Made by a program: the position numbers and the translations under genes
The notes under the pieces: model-generated
The model's input: the letters and a program-made list of their open reading frames with translations, nothing else
Databases searched by the model: none
Told to the model about the DNA's origin: nothing
Assembly: GCA_963575745.1 (NCBI GenBank)
Contig: CAUYUJ010015828.1
Span: 126,001 to 190,000, forward strand
Reading direction: 5' to 3'
DNA length: 64,000 nt
Origin: Prorocentrum cordatum
Taxonomy: Eukaryota; Sar; Dinophyceae; Prorocentrales; Prorocentraceae
In this document: in pieces, positions 38,042 through 49,280 of the stretch
Position numbering within the stretch: position 1 is the first letter of the stretch
Layout of the letters: each line of letters begins with the position of its first letter

Positions 38042-40344
38042 GGGCTGCGGCAGAGCAGCCCGAGGAGGCGCCCAGCGGCCAAGCGACGGGCGCCTCGACG
38101 CAGGAGGTCGACACCGTCAAGACCTCCACCTTCCTGTACAGCAACATCACGTGTATGGGGGACAAGGCGTGGGATTTCATCTTCACCCAGACCTCATGCG
38201 ATTTCTTCGGCCTTGCAGAGACACAAATTGGACCAGCTGATGTGGGCAGGTGGTCGGGGAAAGCTCGAGGCCATAATCTACGCTTGTTTCACGGCGCTGC
38301 TCGCCCATCTTCCAAGGCGGCCAGTCCCGAGGTCCGACATGATTCCCCAGGAGAATCGCAGTCAGGAGGGCACGCCAATGAAGGAGGTGAGTGGATCTTA
38401 GCTAGAGGGCATCTTCAAGCCAACATCTGTCATGAAGCAATTCAATCTTCCGCGTGGCAGCCTTGACGGTTTTGTTCCATGTGTTCTGCATGTCAAGGGA
38501 TATGCGCTCGTCGTTGTTGTCTTCTATGTGACCTGCAGCGTGGGCCTCTCGGGTACCTACCTCGTGGGGTACAGGAGACTTGGGAGTTTCCTTAGGGCCC
38601 TCCAGCTTCCATGGGTAGTCATAGGCGACTGGGACATCCCACCGCATACCCTTCAGGCCTCAGGCTTCCTCAGGGAAGTCGGAGGCGTAATTAAGTGTGC
38701 AGACGTCGAATATACTTGTGACCCAGGCGAGGGCAGGAAAGCCTCCCACCTGGACTATCTCGTTCACAGCCATTCCGCACGGTCATACATACAGCAGGTG
38801 ACCCCAGTACATGATGTGCCGTGGCGGCCACACATTGCACTTGCCATTCATTTTGTCTCTTCGGGGGAGCAGCTCCTCACCCGCATCATGGAGTTGCCCC
38901 GTCGTTTACCAAACACGGTTCGGCCCTCGAAAGCTCCCACCCCTGGGCCCAAATCCAGTTTGGCCAAGGCCCAACGGGCTGATAATGCCGCCAAGGGACA
39001 GGAGCTTCGGGACCGCACGTATCACGCAGTATTCGGAGATTTAATGGGCGAGGCCGACGATGCCGAGTCCACGCATGCAGGCGACTCGTCAGGTGAGGAC
39101 GAGGACCCAACTTTCCCTGGTTACGCTTCAGGGGCCGAAGAAGAGGACCCCTGGGCAAGCGAGACCGTGTTCAGGCCAGCTGCCAACGTCGCAGCCGTCC
39201 TCCCGTCGCCCGCTGTGGTGCCAGCAGCTGCTCCCGCGTGCGAGGGGAAAACAGAGCCCTACGGACCTCCTAGCAGCCCCTCCAGCGCCTCTAATTCGGC
39301 CCAGCGTGAGAACCCCCCCGAACCTGCTAGGACCCCGGGGACGGAGTCCACACGTGCCAGCCAGTTTTCCGACTTGCAGCAGCCAGCGGAGGGGACCTCC
39401 GACCCAGCCAGACAGCAGCCGTCATACGATATCTCGAGTGCCCTTTGGACCGAGCATCGTGTACAAACGGGGATGCTCAACCCCTCTTGCTGCTGCCCTG
39501 CTGCTGCTGTTGCGCAATCCTTAGCATGTTCGCTCAAACCTGATACCGCACTTATCCTCGGTCAACTTTACGGCTCGTGGGTCACCGCGGTCGAGGCTAC
39601 CATCCACAGCCACCACCAGCAGGACCACCTCGGCCGCTCCAGATCACAGGGGCCCGAGTTCCATGTCGCGACGGTGCGGAAGGCCCAGACGAGACGGGCC
39701 ACCGCACTCAGTGATTCGAGCAGCTCATGGTGGACCCGACTGCACACCACGTTGCAGCACATCTACCGTCATCGAGCACGTGGCAACGGCCAGCGTCAGC
39801 TACAGCAGCTTCACGAGGCCGTGGACCGTCTGCTACAAGAGGCCCCTGCAGGGGAGCAGGCATCATCAAACCCAAGGATGATTTCTCATGGACGAAGTGG
39901 CTGGACATGCTCAGCCGCATTCGCACTCTCCCCGTCGAGGAGATCGTCGACTACGCAGGAGCAGCCGGTTTTCTTGCTCGACGCGCCCAGCGGCGAGCAG
40001 TTGGCAAGTCTCTTTTCGCATTCCGCGAGTGGGCAATCACTGCCCCAGCCTTGAGCACACTACATAGATCGCTCAAGCCCCAGCCACAACCAGCCGAGTC
40101 GACAAAGGTGGGCAACCACACCCTCGTGCACCCCATGGACCTGCTCGACCACAAGGTCACCAGCTGGCACCAGCTATGGGCACCAGCAGGACAGGCACTA
40201 GGAGGGCTCCCCGACCTTTTTCCAACACATCGTTGACAAGATTCAAGTTCAGTGTCTCCCACCACTCTCGGGGGAGGACGTACGCCATGCCCTACGACGA
40301 CAGCGAGCACGCACAGGCTTAGGCGCAGATCGCCTCAGCCCCTG
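38038..40344 (+). pseudogene. Element E endonuclease and linker, frameshifted
   Basis: Endonuclease positions: YSNITCMGDKAW; AETQIG with Glu at 38218; NEGGEWIL; frameshift at about 38455; VVIGDWDIP (38618-38644; Asp replaces Asn in GDWN); ASHLDYLV; PWRPHIAL with His at 38831. A long acidic, proline/serine-rich linker follows, then LYGSWVTAVEATI and WTRLHTTLQHIYRHRARGNG. A further frameshift at about 39860 leads to FREWAITAPALSTLHR and two more near 40215 and 40340 to TGLGADRLSPW at the start of the RT. The domain content matches element B throughout. Confidence 0.75.
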
Positions 40345-43300
40345 GACCTCCTACGCCTCCCGCAGGAGGCACTGGAGGAACTAGCCTGTCTCTTCGACAT
40401 CATGGAGCAGATGCAGATGTGGCCGTACCAACTCCTCATGACCATAGGAGTCATGAGGGCCAAGAAGGACAACGGAGACCGCATCATCGGACTGCTGCCC
40501 GAAATCGCTCGCTGCTGGTCCATGTGCCGTGAGGACGCAGCTCGATCATGGAACCGCGAATGCCACGCACACTGGGATGCAGCGATCAGGGGGAACTCAG
40601 CCTTGCGGGAGGTCTATGAACGGGCCTTGCAGGAGGAGCTCAGCGCCTACGCAGGTGCACCCCAGGGCCATGGCCTACTGGACATTTCACAGTTTTACGA
40701 TTTTATCAGCTGGTGCGACCTCGGGGAGCAGGCCCTCGAGCTGGACTTCCCAGCGGAGGTTCTGGGCCTCGAACTCCTCCAATGCATCGCGCCCAGAGTT
40801 CTCACCCAGAGCGGCAGTTATACGTTACCGTTTCAACCAACTCGATCAGTGGTTCAAGGACTTAGATCTGGTACCCGATTCGCTAATGTCATCACCTATA
40901 AGGCGATTCGGAGAGTCACTCAGGTTCATGCCAGATGCTCCCACCGTATCTGGGTCGACGACCTATCCCAGCGTATGCAAGGGCCTCGGGAGGCCATCAG
41001 ACGCGACCTCTTCAAATGCCTGCTGGACACTTGCCGCGCACTCCAAGATCGCGGACTCAGCATCGCCAAGAAGAGTGTTATCCTATGCTCCAGCATGGGC
41101 GACTCGAGGCACATCGCACGCCGTCTGGCCCGCCATGGTTTCAAGGTTGTGCCCAAGGCCCAAGCGGCCTACCTCGGCACCGACCTGGGCGCAGGTGCAC
41201 GGGCAGCCCGCAGCGCCAGGACGCAGCGCCACGCCAAGCACGGGCTGCAGCACAAGAAGATATTGCGCCTCGCCCGTGCCTCCCGACGCTACCACGTCAC
41301 AGGGGGGCTGGCCCCCCAAGGGGCCCAGGCTGGAGGCAGCTATGGGCATCAACTCCACGGAGTGGTTGGCACGCAGCTGACCCTCTTCAGGAGAAGGCTC
41401 GGAGATTCGCTGGGCCCTCGCCTCCAGGGGCGATGCCTCGCAACGTTGCTGGATCTCAAGGCAGGCCCCTCCGACCCCGCACGCAAGTTTCCTCGCGAGA
41501 CCACCCAGCAGTGGCTCGCGACATGGATCCAGGCGGGGCCGGTGGAGAAGGCCATCCGCCACACCTGGGACGCAGTACTCAGGCATTTTCAATCCCTACC
41601 CGTCGGACAGCGAGTTCGCCACATCAAGGGGCCACAGTCCACCGTCATCATGTACCTCCTGGACCTCGGCTGGACGCCGAAGGGGCCGCAGGAGTGGACC
41701 CTCCCGCCGACCATAGTCGACAGCCGAGGGCAAGACACCTGGGAGTTTGATCGCCAGCAGCTCACAGGTAACCCCCACGTGGACATCCCTGACACGCTGC
41801 TTCAGGACATCGACCGCAGCGCCCAGGCCAAGCTCTGGGCTAGTGCGAGCCAGCATTATGGAGGGTCTGGCATGGAGAGAGGGATCGACAACCGCTCATA
41901 CCGCAAGCTTCTTCAGTACCTAAGCAAGATGAAGCATGGACGACGACTCTCAACCATGATGCTCACCATCGCAGCGGGCGCTACGTGGCCGAAGGCCAGA
42001 GTGCTGGAGCAGACCAGCGCCATCACCGACGGCAAGTGCCCGCGCTGCCAGGCCGCCAAGGAGACGCCGTTCCATCGGACTTGGGAATGTGCTGCCAATC
42101 AGAAGTGCCCCGTGCACGACGCCACGGATCACATGATTGGGCAGGCCTCAGCTCAGCAGGATATGTTCGAGTGCTACTGGACAAGGGGCCTGCTGCCTCA
42201 AGCGTGGACGCAGGTCCCACCGCCAGCAAGCACATACGACTCGACCGCCCATGGCATCGAGATGTTCTCACCGCAGTGTTTCGAGGCCAATCGCACCACC
42301 TCGGTCATGTACATTTTCGGGGACGCCAGCGGAGGAGGCGACACAGCCTCCCCAGCCCTCAGGCGCGTGGGCGTAGGCATCGCAGCCTTCCCCAGCCTCA
42401 GGATCAACGACATGCAGCTGCAGACGGCGATGTGGGGGCCCCTCCCAGGAGACAGGCAGACAGTAGTTCGAGGCGAGCCGCTAGCCCTGCTCCTCGCCAT
42501 GCAGGTTTCGGAGTCAGACGTCGTTTTCATCACAGATTGCGAGGGAGTCTACCTCAACTTTTACAATGGGCATCCGAGCTCACCAGCCGGACCAGACGCA
42601 GACCTGTGGCACCAGGTGGGCGTCGAGCGAGCAAGAAGATCAGGCGATTTCGTTGTGCTGTTTACCAACTCTCACGCCACGGGCGAGGACGTCGCCCTAG
42701 GCCGTGCCAAAGCTTCATTTGCATACGGCAACACTGTCGCCGACGAGTTTGCAGCGGTTGCGGCCGACAGCCACCGAGTGGAAAAGCACCTCCGCCAGCA
42801 GATCCAGGGAATCGAGAATGACGCCTACCTCGTCCGCATGAGGCTCCTGAGGTCCACCTTAGAGGCCCTAGAGTTCGAGAAGGCTCAGATTCGTGAGTTG
42901 CCAGCAGGAAGCCGACAGCCTAGGACGGTGAAAGCCCAGCCTGTCCGCCCTCCCGCCCCCTCCCTGTGCGCAGTCTTCAGGTCTTCTCACCAGTTAGACG
43001 ACACAGGTAGGCAATGTATTATATTTAAGGGGTCAGCCACCGCTAGCACCCGTGTTGAATGGTATGATTCAGAGTGTTTCAACCTTGAAAATGTTGATGG
43101 CACTTATATGAGACCCCCCCTGGGCAAGCAGGTTCATGTAGCAGGGGGGTGGATTCATTTAACCCATCATCCGAGGTTCCACGCTGGGCTGGGGATTTGG
43201 TTCTGCTCCACATGCGGGAGCTACGTCTCCCAGCAGATTGGGAAGCTAGCAACGATGTGTCAACCCCCCTCGGCCACAGGGCGCGAGTATCTTAGACGTA

Positions 43301-43371
43301 TCAATTCGGGTCTCTGGCCCGAGGTTCTCAGTAAAGCTGAGCAAGCCCAGAGGAGCAAGCACCTACAGTAG
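40252..43371 (+). CDS. Element E reverse transcriptase / RNase H polyprotein
   Basis: One open frame of more than 1000 codons; the first about 30 codons before 40340 are probably off-frame. RT: GDRIIGLLPEIARCWS, LLDISQFYDFI, QGLRSGTRFANV, WVDDLSQ (WVDD at 40951-40962), KKSVILC, AYLGTDLG. Then GRCLATLLDL, the zinc knuckle CPRCQAAKETPFHRTWEC, and RNase H with GDASGG (Asp 42322), RGEPLAL (Glu 42475), ITDCEG (Asp 42535) and TVADEF (Asp 42742). The C-terminus carries GGWIHLTH...WFCSTCGSY and TGREYLRRINSGLWPEVLSKAEQ, almost the same as in element B. Synthesises and removes RNA/DNA hybrids during retrotransposition. All key carboxylates are present. Confidence 0.85.
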   Translation: MSPTTLGGGRTPCPTTTASTHRLRRRSPQPLDLLRLPQEALEELACLFDIMEQMQMWPYQLLMTIGVMRAKKDNGDRIIGLLPEIARCWSMCREDAARSWNRECHAHWDAAIRGNSALREVYERALQEELSAYAGAPQGHGLLDISQFYDFISWCDLGEQALELDFPAEVLGLELLQCIAPRVLTQSGSYTLPFQPTRSVVQGLRSGTRFANVITYKAIRRVTQVHARCSHRIWVDDLSQRMQGPREAIRRDLFKCLLDTCRALQDRGLSIAKKSVILCSSMGDSRHIARRLARHGFKVVPKAQAAYLGTDLGAGARAARSARTQRHAKHGLQHKKILRLARASRRYHVTGGLAPQGAQAGGSYGHQLHGVVGTQLTLFRRRLGDSLGPRLQGRCLATLLDLKAGPSDPARKFPRETTQQWLATWIQAGPVEKAIRHTWDAVLRHFQSLPVGQRVRHIKGPQSTVIMYLLDLGWTPKGPQEWTLPPTIVDSRGQDTWEFDRQQLTGNPHVDIPDTLLQDIDRSAQAKLWASASQHYGGSGMERGIDNRSYRKLLQYLSKMKHGRRLSTMMLTIAAGATWPKARVLEQTSAITDGKCPRCQAAKETPFHRTWECAANQKCPVHDATDHMIGQASAQQDMFECYWTRGLLPQAWTQVPPPASTYDSTAHGIEMFSPQCFEANRTTSVMYIFGDASGGGDTASPALRRVGVGIAAFPSLRINDMQLQTAMWGPLPGDRQTVVRGEPLALLLAMQVSESDVVFITDCEGVYLNFYNGHPSSPAGPDADLWHQVGVERARRSGDFVVLFTNSHATGEDVALGRAKASFAYGNTVADEFAAVAADSHRVEKHLRQQIQGIENDAYLVRMRLLRSTLEALEFEKAQIRELPAGSRQPRTVKAQPVRPPAPSLCAVFRSSHQLDDTGRQCIIFKGSATASTRVEWYDSECFNLENVDGTYMRPPLGKQVHVAGGWIHLTHHPRFHAGLGIWFCSTCGSYVSQQIGKLATMCQPPSATGREYLRRINSGLWPEVLSKAEQAQRSKHLQ

Positions 43372-43432
43372 GTGCAGCGGAATTTTTATTTCCATACCAT
43401 CGCTACGCGATCAGGCAGATACTCCAGATACC

Positions 43433-43446
43433 CCTCCTCCACAATT
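43433..43446. repeat. Right target-site duplication of element E
   Basis: CCTCCTCCACAATT, identical to 36697-36710. Confidence 0.75.
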
Positions 43447-43559
43447 ACTTTACTCAACATGAATACTACTCTCCCTCTTCCCCTGATGACGGCCTGGGAG
43501 TGTCCGACCCCCCCCGCGTACTGCTTTTTTACACACAGGTTGCCCCGGAGTGGGGTTTT

Positions 43560-43770
43560 CGCCTGCATGTTTTTCAAAATGCTGGTCTCGCTGAGGCGCC
43601 GGCCTCATTTTCGGGCCCCGCTCGTTCCGAATCGTGCTCCCGCTGCAGCGCTGGCCTCATTTCCGTGCTTCCGCTCGTTCCGAATCGTGCTCCCGCTGCA
43701 GCGCTGGCCTCATTTCCGCGCTTCCGCTCGTTTCGACTCGTGCTCCCGCTGCAGCGCTGGCGTCATTTCC
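43560..43770. repeat. Tandem repeat, about 54 bp, three to four copies
   Basis: Units of CGCTCGTTCCGAATCGTGCT, CCCGCTGCAGCGCTGGCCTC and ATTTCCG repeat with small changes. A related single copy is at 53466-53600. 43770-43990 is unique sequence without a recognised feature. Confidence 0.75.
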
Positions 43771-43996
43771 CGTGCCATGCCACGGCATGCAATGCAATGC
43801 TAGGTTGATACTACGCTTTGCGGTGCTCTTCTACGCCATGCCACGCCGTGCTCTACAATGCATCGCGTACCCTTTCGGAATCATTGCCCTGCTCGACATC
43901 CGACTGTGCGAGTAGAGAGGGGATCTACGCCATGGTAAGGGATGGGAGGGAGGGGTAGGATGTCAGATATGACGCGAGCGCACCTAGCTTGTCCTC

Positions 43997-44152
43997 CTCC
44001 TCCTCCTCCCCCCTCCTCCTCCTCCTCCTCCTCCTCCTCCTCCTCCTCCTCCTCCTCCTCCTCCTCCTCCTCCTCCTCCTCCTCCTCCTCCTCCTCCTCC
44101 TCCTCCTCCTCCTCCTCCTCCTCCTCCTCCTCCTCCTCCTCTTCCTCCTCTC
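43997..44152 (+). repeat. (TCC)n tract ending in CTCTCAG
   Basis: About 155 bp of TCC ending TTCCTCCTCTCAG at 44154, the same terminal motif as the tract before the peptidase exon. The 30 bp before it (GGATGTCAGATATGACGCGAGCGC) recurs at about 54267 before another TCC-rich block. Confidence 0.9.
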
Positions 44153-44668
44153 AGGGAGCGCCACCGAGGGACAGTGGGTGCGTTCGCATGGCGGCGCCGC
44201 CCCCGGTGCGGCACACCCCTCACACGTCTCCTGCCTCCCAGGGAGCTCCACCGAGGGCCCCAGTGGGTACGTTCGCATGGCGGCGCCGCGCCCAGTTCGG
44301 CACACCCCTCACACGTTTTCTGCCTCCCAGGGAGTTCCACCCAGGGCCCCAGTGGGTGCGTTCGCATGGCGGCGCCGCGTCCAGTGCGGCACACCCCTCA
44401 CACGTTTCCTGCTTCCCGGGGACCTTCACCGAGGGCCCCGGTGAGTGCGTTCGCATGGCGGCGCCACGCCCAGTTTGGCACACCCGTCATACGTATCCTG
44501 CTTTCCTGGGAGCTCCACCTAGGGCCGCGGTGGGTGCATCCGCATGTCGGCGCCGCGCCCAGTTCGGCACACCTCTCACACGTTTCCTGCCTCCCAGGGA
44601 GCTCCACCGAGGGCCCCAGTGGGTGCGTTCGCATGGCGTCGTCCCGCCCTTTGCGGCCCCTTATTTAT
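44153..44668 (+). repeat. 89-bp tandem repeat, 5.8 copies
   Basis: Unit starts at 44153, 44240, 44329, 44418, 44507 and 44596 (spacing 87, 89, 89, 89, 89). Each unit holds GGGAGCTCCACCGAGGGCCC, GTGCGTTCGCATGGCGGC and CACACCCCTCACACGTTTCC. Because 89 is not a multiple of three, long open frames across the array read each unit in a different frame and are not genes. 44669-44814 is an AT-richer spacer. Confidence 0.9.
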
Positions 44669-44814
44669 AAATGGTTGGGTTCTTCGCCAGGCTACTTACG
44701 AGTTTTCAGCATTGTCTTCATCATTATCCTTATATGTCCTCTCTCGCTTTATCCCTTTGCTTCTCTTTCACATACACATTATATGCATCTCCTTAGGCAT
44801 CACAAACCATATTG

Positions 44815-47235
44815 TATGTCCTCTGGACAGCGAAGCGACGATATTCTATGTCTTCGCAACAGGAATCCGCTGGGAATAATTACCAAGGGATTCGATTGGA
44901 AAGCCTCATAATCGGAGCCGTTTGGAAAACACTGTTGAGGGCTTCGAGCGGAAAGCATCACAAGGGGAATCCTTTGCGGAGCGCCACAAAGAGATTCGAT
45001 TGAGAGCCTCACATCAGAAATCCTTTGGAAAGCGCCGCAAACGGATTCGATGTGAATACCTCGCAGTCGGAGTTCTGTGCGAAGTGCTACACAGGGACTC
45101 CAGTGGATGGCCTCACAACATGGATCCATGAGAAAGAACTACAAACAAATTCTTTTAGACACAATCATACTTGGACTATTGTGGAAAGCGCTTCGGAGGG
45201 ACTCTCTGGGGAAACTTTACACTTGCAATCCTGCCGAAAGGAATCTAAACGATTGTATCGGAAGGCTTCACAACAGAGATCTTTTGAACAGCACAAAACA
45301 AGGTTGTATTGGATCGCCCGCAAAAGGGAATCCTTCGGAAATCACCCCACATGGTTTCTATGGCCTCGCAACAGGAATCCGCTCGGAACCGTTACAAACA
45401 AGGATTATATTGGAAAGCGTCGTAAACGAAACCGTTTAGAAAGCATTGTTGGGGGATTCTATTGGGACGCATCACAGGAGGAACACTTTGATTGGACAGT
45501 CTCGGGTTCGGAACATTGTGCGCAATGCCACACAGGAATTCCATTGCATGGCCTCACAACAGGAATCAGTTGGAAAGCGCTGTCTAGCAACACGCACTTT
45601 GTTAGAAACAATCATAGTTGGAATATTTTGGAAAGCGCCCCCGAAGGGTTCTGTGGGAACAACCAACTGGAACCTTTTGGCAAGGAGTCTAAACGTTTTT
45701 ATCGGGCAACAGGAATCCGATGAAAAATACCACAGGGATCGCATAGGAAAACCTCACAAGAGAAGCCCGTTGGAAAGCAGCACGAAGGGCTCCTACTGGA
45801 AAACATCACAAGAGGAATCCTCTGGAAAACGCTACGGCGGGCTCCTTTTGGAAAGTGCCACAAAAGGGGATCCGCTGGCCAGCACAACGCAGGGATTCGA
45901 TTGAATTGGAACGCGCCATCCTATTCAGAAGCCGCACAAGCAGAAACCCATCGGACAGCCCCACAGGGATTCCATTGGAACGCCTCACACCAGAACATCG
46001 TTTTTTAAAGCGCAACCGAGGGCTCCGATCGGGAAGCTGCACCAAAAAAGGAATACACCCGAAAGCACCACAGAGGGATTCAATCGGGAAGCGTAACAAC
46101 ATGAATAATTTGGATCGCGCCGCAGAGGGAGTCGATTGGAAAGCCTCACGACTGGACTTCTTTGGAAAGCACCACACAGAGATTCTACTGAACAGCCTCG
46201 CAATTAGGATCCTTTGGACAGCGCCACAACGGGATTAGATGGAAAATCCCCACAATGGGAATCCAATGGAACGCGCCGCAAGGGGCCTCTATGTGAAAGC
46301 ATCACGACAGGAGTCTTTTGGCAAGCAGCACAAAAGGAACCCTTTGGAAAGCACCGCAAAGAGATTCTGCTGGAACGCCCCACAATCGGAATACATTGGA
46401 AGCACGAGGCAGAGATTGTGTTGGAAAGCCCCATACTAGGAATGCTCTGGAAAGCGCCACAACGGCATCCGATGGGAAACCGTCACAGTGGAAATCCTTT
46501 GGAATGCGACACAGAGGGATGCCATGAAAAAGCACCGCACCAGAAAACCGTTCTGAAAGCACCACTGAGGGCTCCGATTTGAGAGCAGCACAAAAGAGAA
46601 TCCATCGGAAAGCATCACAGAGGGATTCGATTGGGAAGCCTCACGACAGGAATCGTTCGGAAAGCGCCGCAGAGGACAGAACTCTTCTGAAAAGCACCAC
46701 ACGGAGGTGATATTGGAACGCCTCGCGACTAGGATCCTTTGGAGAGCACCACAGCGGGATTCTACGGGAAATCCTCAGTGGGAATCTTTTGGAACGCGCC
46801 GCAGGGGGGGGGGGGGCGATGGGAAAACATCACAACAGGAGTCTTTTGGTAAGCGCCACAAGGAGGCTCCATTCAGAAGCATCACAAAAGGAATTTGCTG
46901 GAAAGCACGACGCAGAGATTCTATTGGAACGCCTCGCATTGGCAACCCATTGGGAAGCACCACGAAAGATTTGACTGGAAAGCCTCACAACAGGAACCAG
47001 TTGGAAAGCACCACAACGGCATTCTACTGGGACCGTCACAGTGGGAATCCTTTGGAACCGCCATAAAGGGGATTCAATTGGAAATCCTCACAACCGGAAT
47101 CCGTTGGAAATCGCCCCACATAAGGAATTGGATTGGAACGCCTCTCAACAGGAATACATTGGAACATGCCCCAAAGGATTCAATGGGAAATCCGCACTAA
47201 GTGACTTCATTGGAAAGCACCACAAAGGATTTCCC
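44815..47235 (+). repeat. Satellite with 26-bp monomer, about 2.4 kb
   Basis: Strict 26-bp periodicity: consecutive monomers such as GATTCGATTGGAAAGCCTCA(TAATCG) and GAGCCGTTTGGAAAACACTG(TTGAGG) share GGAATCC.TTGGAAAGC..CACAA. A-type (GATTCGATTGGAAAGCCTCAC) and B-type (GAATCCTTTGGAAAGCGCCAC) monomers tend to alternate, giving a looser 52-bp dimer. About 90 monomers. Copies are well diverged, so the array is old or weakly homogenised. Open frames in it are not genes. Confidence 0.9.
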
Positions 47236-47299
47236 CCAGAAGAAGAAACAAAACAACGCCCAGTATGGTTTTTATGTTGGTTTGTGTTCTTTTGGCGGG

Positions 47300-47940
47300 G
47301 ACAGAGAAAACAATAGCAGGAGGAGGAGGAAGAAAGGAGGAGGAAAAGGAGGGAGGGTAGGGCGAGGGGGCGGAAGAGGAGAAGGAGAAAGAGGAGGCGA
47401 CCCCCCCCCTCAAAAAACAAATTGTGTGGTGGCCGACGCCAGTTTTTAAAACAGCAGAGGGGGGGGGGGCAACAACACAAAAACAGTGCTCCTTCTGGGG
47501 GGGGGAGGACGACGAGGAATTGTGCGAGGATGAGGGGGTAGGAAGAGGAGGAGAGAGAAGGAGGAGAAAGAGGAGGACAAGGAGGAAGAGGAGGAAGAGG
47601 AGGAAGGATGCGATAACCCTAGGACAACCATACGAAAACACCTTCCGAAAGGCGAGGTCCGCCCAAATCCCCCGTTCTCGAGGAGGAAGAGGAAGTGACG
47701 GAGGAGGAGGCGGAGGGACGAGGGAGGAGGGAGGAAGAGAAGGAGGAGAGGATGAGGAGGAGAGAATGAGGAGGAGAGGATGAGGAGGAGAGGGTGGGAG
47801 CAGGAGGAGAAGGTGGAGGAGGATGGACGGAGGGGGGGGGAGTGAAGGAAGGAGGGAGGAGGGATAAGAGAGGAGGAGCAGGGACGAGGCAAGAGACAGG
47901 AGGGAGGGGGGAAGAGGGAGGAGGAGGAGGAGGAAGAGGA
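47300..47940. repeat. GGA-rich imperfect microsatellite
   Basis: GGAGGA/GAGGAAG runs with several homopolymer G or C stretches (about 47400, 47460, 47500). Open frames are low-complexity. Confidence 0.85.
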
Positions 47941-48109
47941 AACAGTACCGATACCGCTGCCCTTCCCTCGTCGCCACGGCTGGATTTGCTTCGAACATGT
48001 GGCCAGAACGAGCCCCTGGAGAGGTCTGGGGATTGGCTGCGTGAGTACTTCTGGGTGCCTCCAGCGGGTGGGTTGGGAGTAATAGGGAGGAACATGAGGA
48101 CCCCTTCCT
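47941..48109. other. Short unique spacer
   Basis: Contains no recognisable feature. Confidence 0.4.
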
Positions 48110-48765
<656 letters not shown>

Positions 48766-49094
48766 CTAGCGGCTGAAAGTTTTGAGACGATTCTTCGCAC
48801 GTTGGAAACTGTCCTTGGACGAATGCGTGCAGCGCCCAAGCGAGAGACATCTCCAGCGCCGGAAGCTCCCGGCGCACATCACTTTCTCCCGTCGATTACG
48901 CTGCCTATTCTCTTCCTCTTTTTCTTTTCCTGCTCCTCCTCCTCCCCTTGCGCGCCCTCCATCATCGTAGTTGTTGTTGGAAAGTTCCAGCTTCGAGAGG
49001 CTCAGGCAAAACGCCGCGCCCCGCCCTGCGCGGGCACGCCCGATGGTGCGACGATGAGGGATCGCTTCTGTGGAAGTGGGTCCGGTGAGACGAG
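48766..49094. other. Spacer, nothing recognised
   Basis: Unique sequence with short ORFs only. Confidence 0.4.
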
Positions 49095-49280
49095 GGAGGG
49101 CGACGAAGACGAAGAGGAAGAGGAAGAGGAGGAGGACGACGACGAAGACTAAGACGAAGAGAAAGATGAAGAGGAAGACGAAGACGAAGAGGACGACGAA
49201 GACGAAGACGAAGAGGAAGACGACGACGAGGGAGGACAACGAAGACGAAGACGAAGAGGAAGAGGAAGAGGAGGAGGGTG
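49095..49280. repeat. GAC/GAA/GAG microsatellite
   Basis: GACGAAGAGGAAG-type runs. Confidence 0.9.

Larger units (their letters stand above)
36711..43432 (+). mobile_element. Element E: full-length non-LTR retrotransposon with target-site duplication
   Basis: About 6.7 kb bounded by a perfect 14-bp direct repeat. It contains SL relic, 5' UTR of about 150 nt, ORF1, in-frame TGA CTA G, endonuclease, RT, RNase H, C-terminal domain and a 3' UTR of about 60 nt without a poly(A) tail. Five frame changes (about 37165, 38455, 39860, somewhere near 40205-40220, and 40340) make it inactive, but every domain is intact at the protein level. Confidence 0.85.

Noticed and set aside
44174-44911. 245-codon frame across the 89-bp repeat
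   Set aside because: The unit length is not a multiple of three, so each unit is read in a different frame. No conserved peptide results.
45025-46582. Several 120-230 codon frames in the 26-bp satellite
   Set aside because: 26-bp monomers shift frame each unit. Peptides are permuted translations of one short repeat.
44815-47235. CRISPR-like array
   Set aside because: Repeats are contiguous without unique spacers, in a eukaryotic context.
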